Notes under the pieces: generated by a model
Told to the model about the DNA's origin: nothing
Databases searched by the model: none
The model's input: the letters and a program-made list of their open reading frames with translations, nothing else
Made by a program: the position numbers and the translations under genes
DNA from: Lepidodermella squamata
Taxonomy: Eukaryota; Gastrotricha
Reading direction: 5' to 3'
Assembly (NCBI GenBank): GCA_047495785.1
Contig: JBLDXI010000030.1
Location: 806,001-870,000, forward strand
DNA: 64,000 nt
In this document: positions 52,857 through 62,415 of the stretch, piece after piece
How positions within the stretch are numbered: position 1 is the first letter of the stretch
How the letters are laid out: each line of letters starts with the position of its first letter

Positions 52857-54008
52857 ATGATTGTTTTAGCAATTCTCCTGAGCTTTTCACAGCTAAGTTT
52901 GTCAGCCCATCCTAAAAATTCTATAGCAGCTATACGAGAGCAAGTAATGGAGCAATGCTGGTACATCGCATCCGAGAATTTACCGCGCGACGTTCTCATG
53001 AACAACGACCGACCGGTGGAAATAAACGTGAAATGCAACATGTTTCGATTCATTGGAATCGACGATATCCAGCGCAAATTGTCGATATACCTTGAAATGT
53101 ACATCAACTGGCATTTCCCTTGCTATTTCAATTGTGAGAACTACTTCGCTGGGACGATGAATGTGTCCTGCGACAAGGTAGCTCATGCAGCAATAACAAT
53201 GTTCGAGATGGATAATTATCCAAAGTGGAGACCGGATTTGATCCATCTAAATGGCGTTGAAATTTCGCGGCCTCTTAGCGCGCTTGGAGGGCCCTTATCA
53301 GTCGTCCTGGGTGTTAAGACTATTTACGCGGCTTGGGGTGTTATTGGATTTATAGAGAATGCCTGTTCCGGGTTCTCCTTCACGAAATTTCCATTTGACA
53401 CCCTGGAATGCAGTATGATTTTCGACGCGGATGAAACCGTTAACAAAACTGTCTATCAAGTTTCAAAATTTGAAATCGACACATCGATGAGGGACGCCTT
53501 TATCGCGGAAACCGAGGTTTGGCAGTTGGACAGCGCCCCAACAGCGAAAGTGGAGACGATAATTAGGTTCGGCTATTCCGACCCTTTTCACCGTCTGCAT
53601 TTCATTCTCAAATTCAAGCGGAAGAGCCAGTATTACGTCTCGAACATAATTATACCGATGTATTGCCTGTTTCTGCTGCAATGCTCGACCTTGTTGATGC
53701 CGCCTAAAACCCCGGAACGGCCTGGATTTTGCATGGCTGTCGTTTTAGCTTACGCCTTTCTACTCTCGATCGTTTTTGGCAGCATTCCGAAGACCTCGGA
53801 GCCTATTTACTTGCTTTACATCGTCCTGGATAAATTCGTTTTTGGTTTGGCTCTAACCATTCAATCAATGGCTATAAGCCTTTTGTTAGGCAAGAAATGC
53901 ATGCTGAAAAGACAGAATTTCATGAGAAATCTTGACCTGATTGTTGGGTTCGGATTAATAGTTGTTGTTTCACTGTTCGATCTTGTTTTATTCATCCTCA
54001 TGCTGTAA
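52857..54008 (+). CDS. Short Cys-loop receptor K (intronless clade)
   Basis: Single exon, 383 aa from ATG 52857 (MIVLAILLSFSQLSLSA signal peptide); the frame is open 23 codons further upstream but only with TTG. CWYIASENLPRDVLM; CNMFRFIGIDDIQRKLSIYL; NWHFPCYFNC; 14-residue Cys-loop CSGFSFTKFPFDTLEC; VWQLDSAPTAKVET; FKRKSQYYVSNIIIPMYCLF; M2 after PKTPERPGFCMAVVLAYAF (Glu -1', Arg 0', Pro 1'); M3; basic loop LGKKCMLKRQNFMR; M4. Only 133 nt separate its stop from the protease start on the same strand, so its 3' end and the protease promoter are tightly packed. Confidence 0.9.
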   Translation: MIVLAILLSFSQLSLSAHPKNSIAAIREQVMEQCWYIASENLPRDVLMNNDRPVEINVKCNMFRFIGIDDIQRKLSIYLEMYINWHFPCYFNCENYFAGTMNVSCDKVAHAAITMFEMDNYPKWRPDLIHLNGVEISRPLSALGGPLSVVLGVKTIYAAWGVIGFIENACSGFSFTKFPFDTLECSMIFDADETVNKTVYQVSKFEIDTSMRDAFIAETEVWQLDSAPTAKVETIIRFGYSDPFHRLHFILKFKRKSQYYVSNIIIPMYCLFLLQCSTLLMPPKTPERPGFCMAVVLAYAFLLSIVFGSIPKTSEPIYLLYIVLDKFVFGLALTIQSMAISLLLGKKCMLKRQNFMRNLDLIVGFGLIVVVSLFDLVLFILML

Positions 54009-54141
54009 AATTGATTGTACGAGCGTTTACGGGGCAATAAAAATGGATTTCGAAAAACATACAAGTTAAAATTTGGTCCAACTAGTCGCATTGTATTGGG
54101 CGTTTATTTTAGATTTTACATTCATGTCATTAGCATACTAA

Positions 54142-55746
54142 ATGCTACCCACAAAATTTCAAATCCCACTGCGCCATCCAGGCATATTCGCCCACAATGT
54201 TTTCAAACTCAAACACTGCGCGATAATCAATAATGGTCTCCAGGATATAGATGAGGCGTGTCGGCGAGCCTACGATGTTCGACCTAGCACTTCAAAGGCA
54301 CTACACAATTTTTCTCATTCTTTCATTAGAAAAAACATGATGATGCTAGGCGATGAGCTTGATCCTGATGCGTTCTGGCGCAAGTACGGCGCTTCAGAGC
54401 CGAAACCGCATCGCAGCATCGGGAATTTTAGACGGCTATCATCGTTCGACTTCCCGCAGTTAGAAACTATGCCGAAACAACAAACTACCGCTATGTTCAA
54501 CGAAAAGCTCGCAAATCACTATTCGCGGAGTGTTTGCCGAATCGAAAGTCAGAAGGGCGTTGGGTCTGGTTTCCTTATCAATTTGTTCAACGAAAAATTC
54601 GGCTTAGTCACATGCCGGCACGTCCTGGGTGGGACTGACGATGCATACTCCCTACCGTTAGCAGACGGAAACTCCTTTGAAATCGTCTTCACCCAAGGAA
54701 TTAAAGGGGAAGAAGAGCCGGCTGTCACTGTTGTAATCGGTCAAGATACAACAGCTTGGCGATTGGTTGGAGATCAACGCATCGATGCTACCTGCATAGA
54801 ATTCACGGCTAGATTCAAGCGGAGGATCGACCAGCTCGGCAAGCCATTCCTACCCCTGAAAACCACTGAAACATTCTTCAAAAACGATATGGTAACCTTA
54901 TTAGGCTACCCTAAGGGTGGCAAGTTGAATTTGAGCAAGGGGGTGATTATGGATGTCACGACCGATAGCAAGGTCGGTCGATGTTTCGCCCATAGTGCTG
55001 ATACAGAGCGCGGCTCGTCTGGCTCGCCGATTTTCAACGCAAATTTCGAGGTAATTGGCGTTCATTTCGCGGCAGCATCTGAGACGAAGAAACTTGGCGT
55101 GCCCCTAGGAGCCCTTCTCCTGGCTGAGAATAGGGTTACTCATACCGTTAACCAATTCAGAAGATCGAATGAGCCTTTGGCTACTCATAACCGGTCTTTA
55201 AGTCCTATTCGAGAGGTTCCGGCTGTTTCAAGCATTGGCTGGCGTTACTCGATGGAGAGCACCTCGAAGCCAGTGGAGTGTCCTATGATTCTAACATCGT
55301 TCACAGAGGCTAAGCGCTTCCTATCGATATATTCTCAACAAGATCAGTCCAGCATTTTCCTGACCCTTAATAAGAATGTGGCGATTCGAAGTACCTCGAA
55401 ACCAGAGGTTGTTTCGGGTGATGACGGAAGTTGGGCTCTAATTCGACTGCCGATGCATGCCATGTTCAAAAACTGCACTCTACCTTTGATGGCTACGAAT
55501 TCAATGCTAAATGTTCAGTTACAGACCTTGATATCATCGGCCGTCCAATCGAGAGACGACCCACTGACTTTGGCGAATTTCATAGGAAGTCAAATGCTGC
55601 AAGTTACCACTGGCCCAAGTTACATAACTGTAGCAGTTTTCCCTGATAGTGATTTTAATTATGATTTTTCGAGACATTCAGTGATTTTCCCTAGAGCTTT
55701 TCCGCCCTACCTGGGCAGTCCAGGTATTTTGATTCTTTGGCATTAA
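54142..55746 (+). CDS. Trypsin-like (DegP-type fold) serine protease, non-secreted
   Basis: Single exon, 534 aa. No clear signal peptide (MLPTKFQIPLRHPG). Central trypsin-like peptidase domain (about 128-335): KGVGSGFLIN then LVTCRHVLGG with His160, RIDATCIEF with Asp215, and RGSSGSPIFN with Ser293, a complete catalytic triad in the order and spacing of cytosolic/HtrA-like trypsin-2 domains; VIGVHFAAASE follows as usual. No PDZ domain is visible; the C-terminal ~180 residues are unrecognised. Its stop codon TAA (55744-55746) overlaps the stop of the convergent receptor L. AATAAA at 55763 would put its poly(A) site inside that receptor's coding region. A copy of its last ~110 nt lies at 59332-59443. 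Substrate unknown. Confidence 0.8.
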   Translation: MLPTKFQIPLRHPGIFAHNVFKLKHCAIINNGLQDIDEACRRAYDVRPSTSKALHNFSHSFIRKNMMMLGDELDPDAFWRKYGASEPKPHRSIGNFRRLSSFDFPQLETMPKQQTTAMFNEKLANHYSRSVCRIESQKGVGSGFLINLFNEKFGLVTCRHVLGGTDDAYSLPLADGNSFEIVFTQGIKGEEEPAVTVVIGQDTTAWRLVGDQRIDATCIEFTARFKRRIDQLGKPFLPLKTTETFFKNDMVTLLGYPKGGKLNLSKGVIMDVTTDSKVGRCFAHSADTERGSSGSPIFNANFEVIGVHFAAASETKKLGVPLGALLLAENRVTHTVNQFRRSNEPLATHNRSLSPIREVPAVSSIGWRYSMESTSKPVECPMILTSFTEAKRFLSIYSQQDQSSIFLTLNKNVAIRSTSKPEVVSGDDGSWALIRLPMHAMFKNCTLPLMATNSMLNVQLQTLISSAVQSRDDPLTLANFIGSQMLQVTTGPSYITVAVFPDSDFNYDFSRHSVIFPRAFPPYLGSPGILILWH

Positions 55747-57273
55747 TTCTTAAAAATCATTAAATAAATCAAAACAGCATCCGCAACCAGGAAGAAAATG
55801 AATAAGAATAAAGCAATCACGATGTCGATAACTCGAATGATTCGAAGTTGAGGAATGAGGCTGAAACGGGCTCGGAATGTCTTCATCTCACAAATCGTAC
55901 AGGCGATCATCATGTAGACTGTTACAACACAGCTAGAGGCCATTTTCATAGAAACCATAACGACTAGGTATACAGTCTCAGATGTTTGAGGGATGAGTTG
56001 GAAAATCATGGTTACAGTAACAGCGAAAGCGAGAACTGCGGTCATACTAAGTGCGGGGCGGTCTGAAAGATTAGGCGGTAAAGTAAGGGTCAAAACATTA
56101 AGGAAAAATAGCGAGAAAACGGGAATGAAAATGTTGCAGACATAGTAGTCGTACTTGCGTTGGAACTGTATGGATAACGTTTGCCTCGAAAATTGCAAAC
56201 CGCCAAATTTGGTTACATTCTCAGAGGTGTACCAAACTTTTAAAACCTTCCATATCTCTGTATCGTCCAAGAATGTGGATTGGGCTGACTCATCGATTCC
56301 GTAGTCTGTTGTCTGGAACGTTACTTGATCGATAATATCCGTTGACTCAAAAACGAATTCGCACTCCATTTTATCAACTGATCATAGGGAATGAATAAAA
56401 ATGTGATTTCTTAAGATTAGTAAACTTACACGGGAATGTTTGGAATCGGAAGCTGCTACAGTATGATGAGAATACATTTCGCAAAAACCACTTCGCCCTA
56501 GCTGCAGGTTGAAAGAACGGCTGAATCACGATGTCAGGCATATCACTTTTAAAGAAAATATCATGACGGCTTTTCATACATTATTTTCGGATGTCTAACT
56601 TATCAAGAGGTCGGAAGGTATTGAGAGCATTTTCGTGCATGATTTGAGGCCGCCATATATCACGAGCTGGAATTTTCAGCGCATCGTACTTTGAGTTGCA
56701 AATCTTCAAATCACTACCGGCGAGTTCGGGGCAGTTAATCGCGCAAGGAAATGCCCAGTAAGCGGCAATACTTGCGTAAACGGAAAAGCTGAAACAAATC
56801 AAAACATCTGTTAATACCTCTTTCACCAAAAAGGAACATTGAAGAGCGGAATCCTATAGCATGAGTTTATAGTTTGATGCTCGAAACTACAACATAATAT
56901 TGAAATCAAAATCTTCAATTGTCCCGTCGCCCTCTTGATACTATATAAATTCGACATTTTTTACAGTGTAAGCAAATCACAACTTTACAAGCATTAGGAT
57001 TTACAAAACGGCGTAGCTTTCATTCTACACTCACGTTTTCCGAAGGTCGTCAACTCCAATAAACCTGAGCAAATAAAAAGTCAGGTTGACCCGAACAGGA
57101 GTCGTGAAATCGTTTTGCAGGAGAAAATTGACAGGCAATTGTTTCGACTTTATAATAGGGCATTTCTCCAGAACCTTCTCCTCAAAAGCCTCCATAGTCA
57201 TATTAGTCTCCGGCCTGACAGGAGATGCGAAAAGCATCAAAGCTAGAAGAAAATTTACAGGGAGTTGGCTCAT
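55743..57273 (-). CDS. Short Cys-loop receptor L (three-intron clade)
   Basis: Exons on minus: 57035-57273, 56600-56788, 56430-56545, 55743-56377; introns 246, 54, 52 nt; 392 aa. Signal peptide MSQLPVNFLLALMLFASPVRP; LTFYLLRFIGVDDLRKT; YWAFPCAINC extra Cys pair; Cys-loop CSSFRFQTFPFDKMEC split by the last intron, 14 residues; IWKVLKVWY; FQRKYDYYVCNIFIPVFSLF; M2 after NLSDRPALSMTAVLAFAV with Asp -1', Arg 0' and Pro 1'; QTSETVYLVVMV; M3; short loop; M4 to LMIFKN. Donor of the intron inside the Cys-loop was chosen to keep the FPFD motif. Sister of receptor M. Confidence 0.88.
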
Positions 57274-58251
57274 TTCTTGAAAAAAACGAATTAGCTTTTT
57301 GGCTGAATGATAAGATGATGATAAAGAATAACGATCTGTGAAGACGAAAGCTGATCACACAAATTACACAGCTTTGCCTCTACCACAGCCATGAGTCATG
57401 ATAAACCGCACTTAAGTATTATACATTATGTATAATAGTTATTTGTTATTTGCTTTAAAATATAAAAAATTGCTTACGACTCTAAGAGAGTCATGTGATT
57501 GAAGTAAATGTTTTTATTAAAAACCGAAATTAAATACATTTTGTCGCTTTGAGTTAAAAAATATTTAAATTTGACCGTTTATCGATAATCGGTAAATTTT
57601 TAATTATCATTTAAGATTCAATAAATGGCCTTGTCTTTTTTTCATCTAACCAGAATCGTATCCCAACTTACCATGAATTACCAGGATATCTCATGGAATT
57701 ACCATAACTTACCAGGAATTCGAACCTTCAATAACTCAGCTAAACTAATTCTTCTTTCGATTTGAAATTGGCATTGTTCCTCCAAAATAATGTCCGAATG
57801 TCCGAGAAGCTCCTGTCAAGTTCCAGCCCTAATTTGGCTAATTCAAAGCATATTCGAGAGAGATTCGAGGATTTCGAGAGATGTCCTGCCCAGCCAAGCT
57901 CTTAAATGAGGTTAAACAGGAAAATAAAATAAATTGTGATCAATTGGGCGCCGATGTGGTTAAAAAACTGTATAATTAACATTTTATTTATATAGATTAA
58001 AATTGAAATGTACTTATAGATGTTTGCCAAAAATCAACAGGAGGGCAACAGGGTTAGAAAAATACAGGACGATGTGTAAGTAGGAGTAAAAAATGAGTCG
58101 TCTCGATTCCCTCGCATTCGAGGAGGATGTGTGTGTAGCGTGTAGCAGCCGTGTTCACCTTGCATTATGACTACGAAATGCATCACGTCTCAGCAAGCGA
58201 ATACATGCACTCAGTGTGCGACTTTCAGGGGGGGGGGGGGGGGATGGGGGG
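57274..58251. other. Intergenic, AT-rich, no gene seen
   Basis: Promoter side of receptor L, then AT-rich DNA with an ACCATGAATTACCAGGA / ACCATAACTTACCAGGA direct repeat (57672-57720). A run of 14 G at about 58229-58242 precedes the dispersed repeat. Confidence 0.5.
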
Positions 58252-58470
58252 GGATCATCCCTCCCAGCTCGGCCGGTCCAGACCACAAAACGAGAATTCA
58301 CCCTGCTGTTTTGTTCATTTTTGAAGGTTCTAGAGTGTGTTTTAGTGGAAAATCTCCAAAATTTTCTCGATTCGCTCGGTTATTCGCCGAAATGACTAGT
58401 CATTTTGGCAAATACAGCAAAAAATTTTTTGTTCATCCCTGGCAGCTCGGGGATCCAAGATCGCACCCTG
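58252..58470 (+). repeat. Dispersed repeat copy 2
   Basis: Second copy of the ~200-nt sequence at 13515-13715, about 44.7 kb away in the same orientation, with small gaps. Directly preceded by the poly-G run. Confidence 0.75.
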
Positions 58471-59139
58471 CATGCACTCTAGGTTGACTCTTCGCTTCGG
58501 TTGAGGCACTTCGCGGTAATGAATGTTGGCTGTGCTCGACAATAGCCCTTTCATGGCCACAACACTTTGACTGTCGAAAATATACTGTGAGATCCGATAT
58601 TTGGAGTCAAATCTTTGCACTGTCAAAGTTGATTTAATTGAAGTCCTATGACAAAACTTTTGACGGGGAAATGTAGGCCATGTCTCGGGGATTCTGGCGA
58701 CACCAAATTCAAGACTCGAAACATCATGGATTGCTCAGGAATCGATTTGATAAACTGTGAATTTTCGATTGTTGCGCCAAAACGTGGGTCTAGTGTCTAA
58801 TAATTGGGTCCAATTCTCAGGCAGGGTGCGAAGTACAGGGCGGTGCTGGTGCTGGGGTGTCGCGACACCTCAGCTCCGAGGAAGGCTGAAAAAACCATAG
58901 GTGGGACCCTTTGGTTACTTCGACTGGGTCCTAGAAAACAAGCAGAACTCCCGGATCCTACTTCGCACACTGGTCTGTATCCTGGCTCTAATCCAACTCT
59001 CAACACTTATTATAGTCGGCCAATCAGCTGGGAGCTGCGTTTATAAGGGAGTCAGTGCGATAAATGCTTTGATTGGCTGTAAACTTTAAACATTGATCCT
59101 CATTGGTTGACTTGCCAACTATTTTGCTTGTACCGCGGT

Positions 59140-59199
59140 CATACCCGGCGGGTATGAGCTGTAAAAGGTCAACTGCCGGGTATGGTACCAACCATACCC
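59140..59199. repeat. Paired GGGTATG palindromes
   Basis: CATACCCGGCGGGTATG (59140-59156) is a perfect 17-nt palindrome; GGGTATGGTACCAACCATACCC (59178-59199) is a second, with 9-nt arms around ACCA. The same heptamer appears four times in alternating orientation within 60 nt, about 240 nt beyond the 3' end of receptor M (59442). Could be a binding site for a dimeric factor or a cruciform. Confidence 0.6.
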
Positions 59200-59331
59200 A
59201 CCACCATATTCCACACTGAATCCAAATTTTTCACAGCTTTTTCGAATTGATTCCTGTGCAATCCATGATGTTTTGAATCATGAATTTGAATCATTATTTC
59301 GCCAGAATAATATATAGAGGACACAACTTTA

Positions 59332-59443
59332 GCCGTTTTCCCTGATGGTGATTTTAATTAGGGTTTTTCGAGACATTCAGTGATTTTCTTTAGAGCTTTC
59401 CCGCCCTACCTGGGCAGTCCAGGTATTTTGATTATTTGGCATT
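59332..59443 (+). pseudogene. Fragment of protease gene 3' end
   Basis: About 110 nt nearly identical to 55634-55746 (TTTTCCCTGAT-GTGATTTTAATTA, TTTTTCGAGACATTCAGTGATTTTC, CCGCCCTACCTGGGCAGTCC), ending in the same CATTAA. A stop (TAG) interrupts it and no upstream protease sequence is present. It marks the left edge of the duplication that made receptor M from the receptor L locus, or the reverse. Confidence 0.85.
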
Positions 59444-60861
59444 AATTCGTAACAATCATCAAATAAATCAAAACAGAATCCGCAACCAGGAAGAAGAGGA
59501 ATATGAATGAAGCAATCGCAATGTCGATAGCTCGGATGAGTCGAAGTTGAGGAAAGCGGCTGAGACGGGCTCTGAAGGTCTTCATCTCGCATAAAGTACA
59601 GGCGATCATCATGTAGACAGTCACAACGCAGCTCGAGGCCATTTTCATAGAAACCATAACGACTAGGTATACGGTCTCAGATGTTTGAGGAATGAGTTGG
59701 AAAATCATGGTTACAGTTACAGCAAAGGCGAGAACTGCTGTCATACTAAGTGCGGGTCGGTCTGAAAGATTGGGTGGCAGAGCAAGGGTTAGGACATTAA
59801 GGAAGAATAGAGAGAAAACTGGGATGAAAATGTTACAGACATAGTAATCATACTGGCGTTGGAACTGTATGGATAAAGTCAGCCTCGAGAATTGCAAGCC
59901 GCCAAATTTTGTTACATTTTCAGAGCCGTGCCAGACTTTCATGATCTTCCAGATCTCCGTATCATCGAGAAAGGTGGATTGGGCTGACTCATCGATTCCG
60001 TAGCCTGTTACCTCGAGCGTGACTTGATCGATGATGTCCGTTGATTCGAAAACGTATTCACATTCCATTTTATCAACTATGGTAATAAAGATCTCAGGAA
60101 TACATCTTTAATAAATGTGAGTGAACTAACATGGGAAGGTGTGGAATCGAAAGCTGCTACAATAAGAAGAGAAAACATCTCGCATAAACCACTTCGCCCG
60201 AGCAGCAGGTTGATAGAACGGTTGAATTACGATATCAGGCATGTTCTCACTTTTATGGTATGTATTTCATATAACGGTTTTACAATCACGATTCACTGAA
60301 TTCTAACCTTTCATACGGACGGAAGGCTTTGACGGCATTTTCGTGCGTGATTTGAGGCCGCCATATATCGCGAGCTGGAATTTTCAGACTATCGTACTTC
60401 GTGTTGCATATCTCGGAATCGGTACCGGCGAGTTCGGGACAATCAATCACGCAAGGAAATGCCCAGTAGGCGCAAATACTCACATAAACGGATAGCCTTG
60501 GAAAATCAAAATCATAAAATATAATAGCAAATTATTAATGGGGTGTGTGAAAATCAAATTCTATCGTTTTCATTGATATTAGCATAAAAAAGTCCGAATT
60601 TCCAAAATTTAACTCAACTTACGATTTTCGAAGGTCGTCAACTCCAATGAATCTGAGCATGTAAAAAGTCAGGTTGACCCGAACAGGAGTCGTGAAATCG
60701 GATTGCAGGAGAACATTGATAGGCAGTTGTTTCGATTTGATAAGAGAGCATTTTTCAAGAATCTTCTCCTCAAAAGCCTCCATTGTCATATTAGTCGCAG
60801 CTCTGACAGGAGACGCGAAAAGCAACAAAGCTTGGACAATTCTTAAAGAAAAATGAATCAT
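59442..60861 (-). CDS. Short Cys-loop receptor M (three-intron clade)
   Basis: Exons on minus: 60623-60861, 60308-60496, 60131-60249, 59442-60076; introns 126, 58, 54 nt; 393 aa. Exon lengths 239, 189, 119 and 635 nt match receptor L (239, 189, 116, 635). Signal peptide MIHFSLRIVQALLLFASPVRA; FYMLRFIGVDDLRKS; YWAFPCVIDC; 14-residue Cys-loop CSSFRFHTFPFDKMEC; IWKIMKVWHG; FQRQYDYYVCNIFIPVFSLF; same M2, M3 and M4 as receptor L with few substitutions. Tandem duplicate of L; the duplication also carried the protease tail. The duplicate is intact. Confidence 0.88.
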
Positions 60862-61067
60862 TTCTCAAGGAAACGGACAGATTTTCTGCTGAATGATATG
60901 ATGATGTTAATTTCCGAGAGCGAAAGCTGATTACACAAATCAGGCATCTTAGCCGTTACCACAGCGAAAACACGTTTAGTCACGAGAGTTCATTTATTTA
61001 CTATTTACTTTGGCATAACATATTGCTTAGAAATTGACTCTTAGTGTTATCTTGATTACATCTAAAT

Positions 61068-62397
61068 TCATTCGAACATTTTTTTCATCAGAACAACATC
61101 TATCACGCCGAAAGCCGCAAGCCAAGCGATAGTAGCGAAGAAGTCCAGAATTCGTACTTTCGTCATTCCACCAATGCAATTCGTTTTAGCCTCGCCCCAT
61201 TCAGTTCTTGCCAGGGTACAAGTTGCCATCATGTAGATAGTCAAGATACAGCTACCGGCGAATTTCGATGAGATCATTATTACCATATAGACTGTCTCAG
61301 ACGTTTGGGGAATTATATCGCCAATCATTGAAATTACTACGGAATATGACAGGACGACCGTCATACTCAAGGCGGGTCTATCCGGCAGTCTTGGTGGTAG
61401 AATGATAGCAGCAGTATTAATGATGAATAGGATGAAAACAGGAAGGAGGACGCTATTCACGTAATACATGTACTTGCGGCCGAATTCGACGGTGAATACC
61501 ATTCTGATAATATGAAGCCCGCCGTAAGCCGTGACGTTGAACTTCTCAGAGTCGTATCGGTTGAACTGCCAAACATCCGAACTCCCGATAAAGTCATCCG
61601 CCGCAGCGTCGTCGACTCCGAAGAATGAAATGTAGAAATCGAGATACTCCGCGACATCATCCGATTCGATTGTCATTTGGCATTCGAGGGAATCGACTGA
61701 AATTTGAGTGAATAATTGGATGATAGCTGAAATCAGATGTTGTAACTTACAGGGAAATTTTTTGAAGCTGAACGTGTCACACCGAGATGACATGACTTGA
61801 TTTGTCCACCAATAGCCCGTTGCAAATGGTTTTGTGAATGGTACACTCACTACGTCCAGTTTGATAGGGCTGGAAAACAAGATTTTAACCCGAGAAACCA
61901 TAAATTCTCTAGGATATTACTATTCCATGAGTCTGAACGTCTCAAGGGCGTTGACATGGACGAGCCAAGGATGCCAGACCTCATTCGACTTGAATGTAAA
62001 GTGCTTGTAGGACATTTTGTCGCAGTAACCAGCTCCATCAGCCCCGAGAACGGCATAGCAATCCAAGGCGCACGGGTAATACCACGAGAGAGATATGTCA
62101 ATGTACAAATCCATGCTGAAAGTTTATTACATGAGATGTTTTAAGCACGAGCCAATGGCTTTCTTACGTCTGATCGACATCATCGATTCCAACGAATTTC
62201 AGGAGAGAAAATGAAACGTTGACAACCATAGGCGAGACGAAATTGTTCGCTATTAACGAATCGGCTGGTAATTGAGGGGATTTTAGTGCTGGGCAAGCTG
62301 CTACGACAGCATTTTTGTACTGTTGCACTTTGGTTAGATTGTCTTGCTCAGACAATCCAATTGCACAAAAAATCAAAATCGAAAGAGACTTTAACAT
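61068..62397 (-). CDS. Short Cys-loop receptor N (three-intron clade), second in a tight pair
   Basis: Exons on minus: 62168-62397, 61921-62115, 61751-61869, 61068-61696; introns 52, 51, 54 nt; 390 aa. Signal peptide MLKSLSILIFCAIGLSEQ; LLKFVGIDDVDQT; WYYPCALDC; 14-residue Cys-loop CDTFSFKKFPFDSLEC; VWQFNRYD; FGRKYMYYVNSVLLPVFILF; M2 after RLPDRPALSMTVVLSYSV (Asp -1', Arg 0'); M3 and M4 (DVVLMKKMFE). The 54-nt last intron is a multiple of three with no stop, so a naive frame reads through it. Its ATG is only 18 nt after the stop of receptor O, which suggests that the two are co-transcribed. Confidence 0.88.
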
Positions 62398-62415
62398 TTT
62401 ATTTTACTTCAAGCT

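Noticed and set aside
58167-58487. 106-aa frame including a poly-Gly run
   Set aside because: The glycines come from the poly-G tract and the rest is the dispersed repeat, with no conservation of the frame in copy 1.
58797-59089. 60-80-aa frames on both strands
   Set aside because: Mutually overlapping, lie in a repeat-like GC-rich patch and have no recognisable features.
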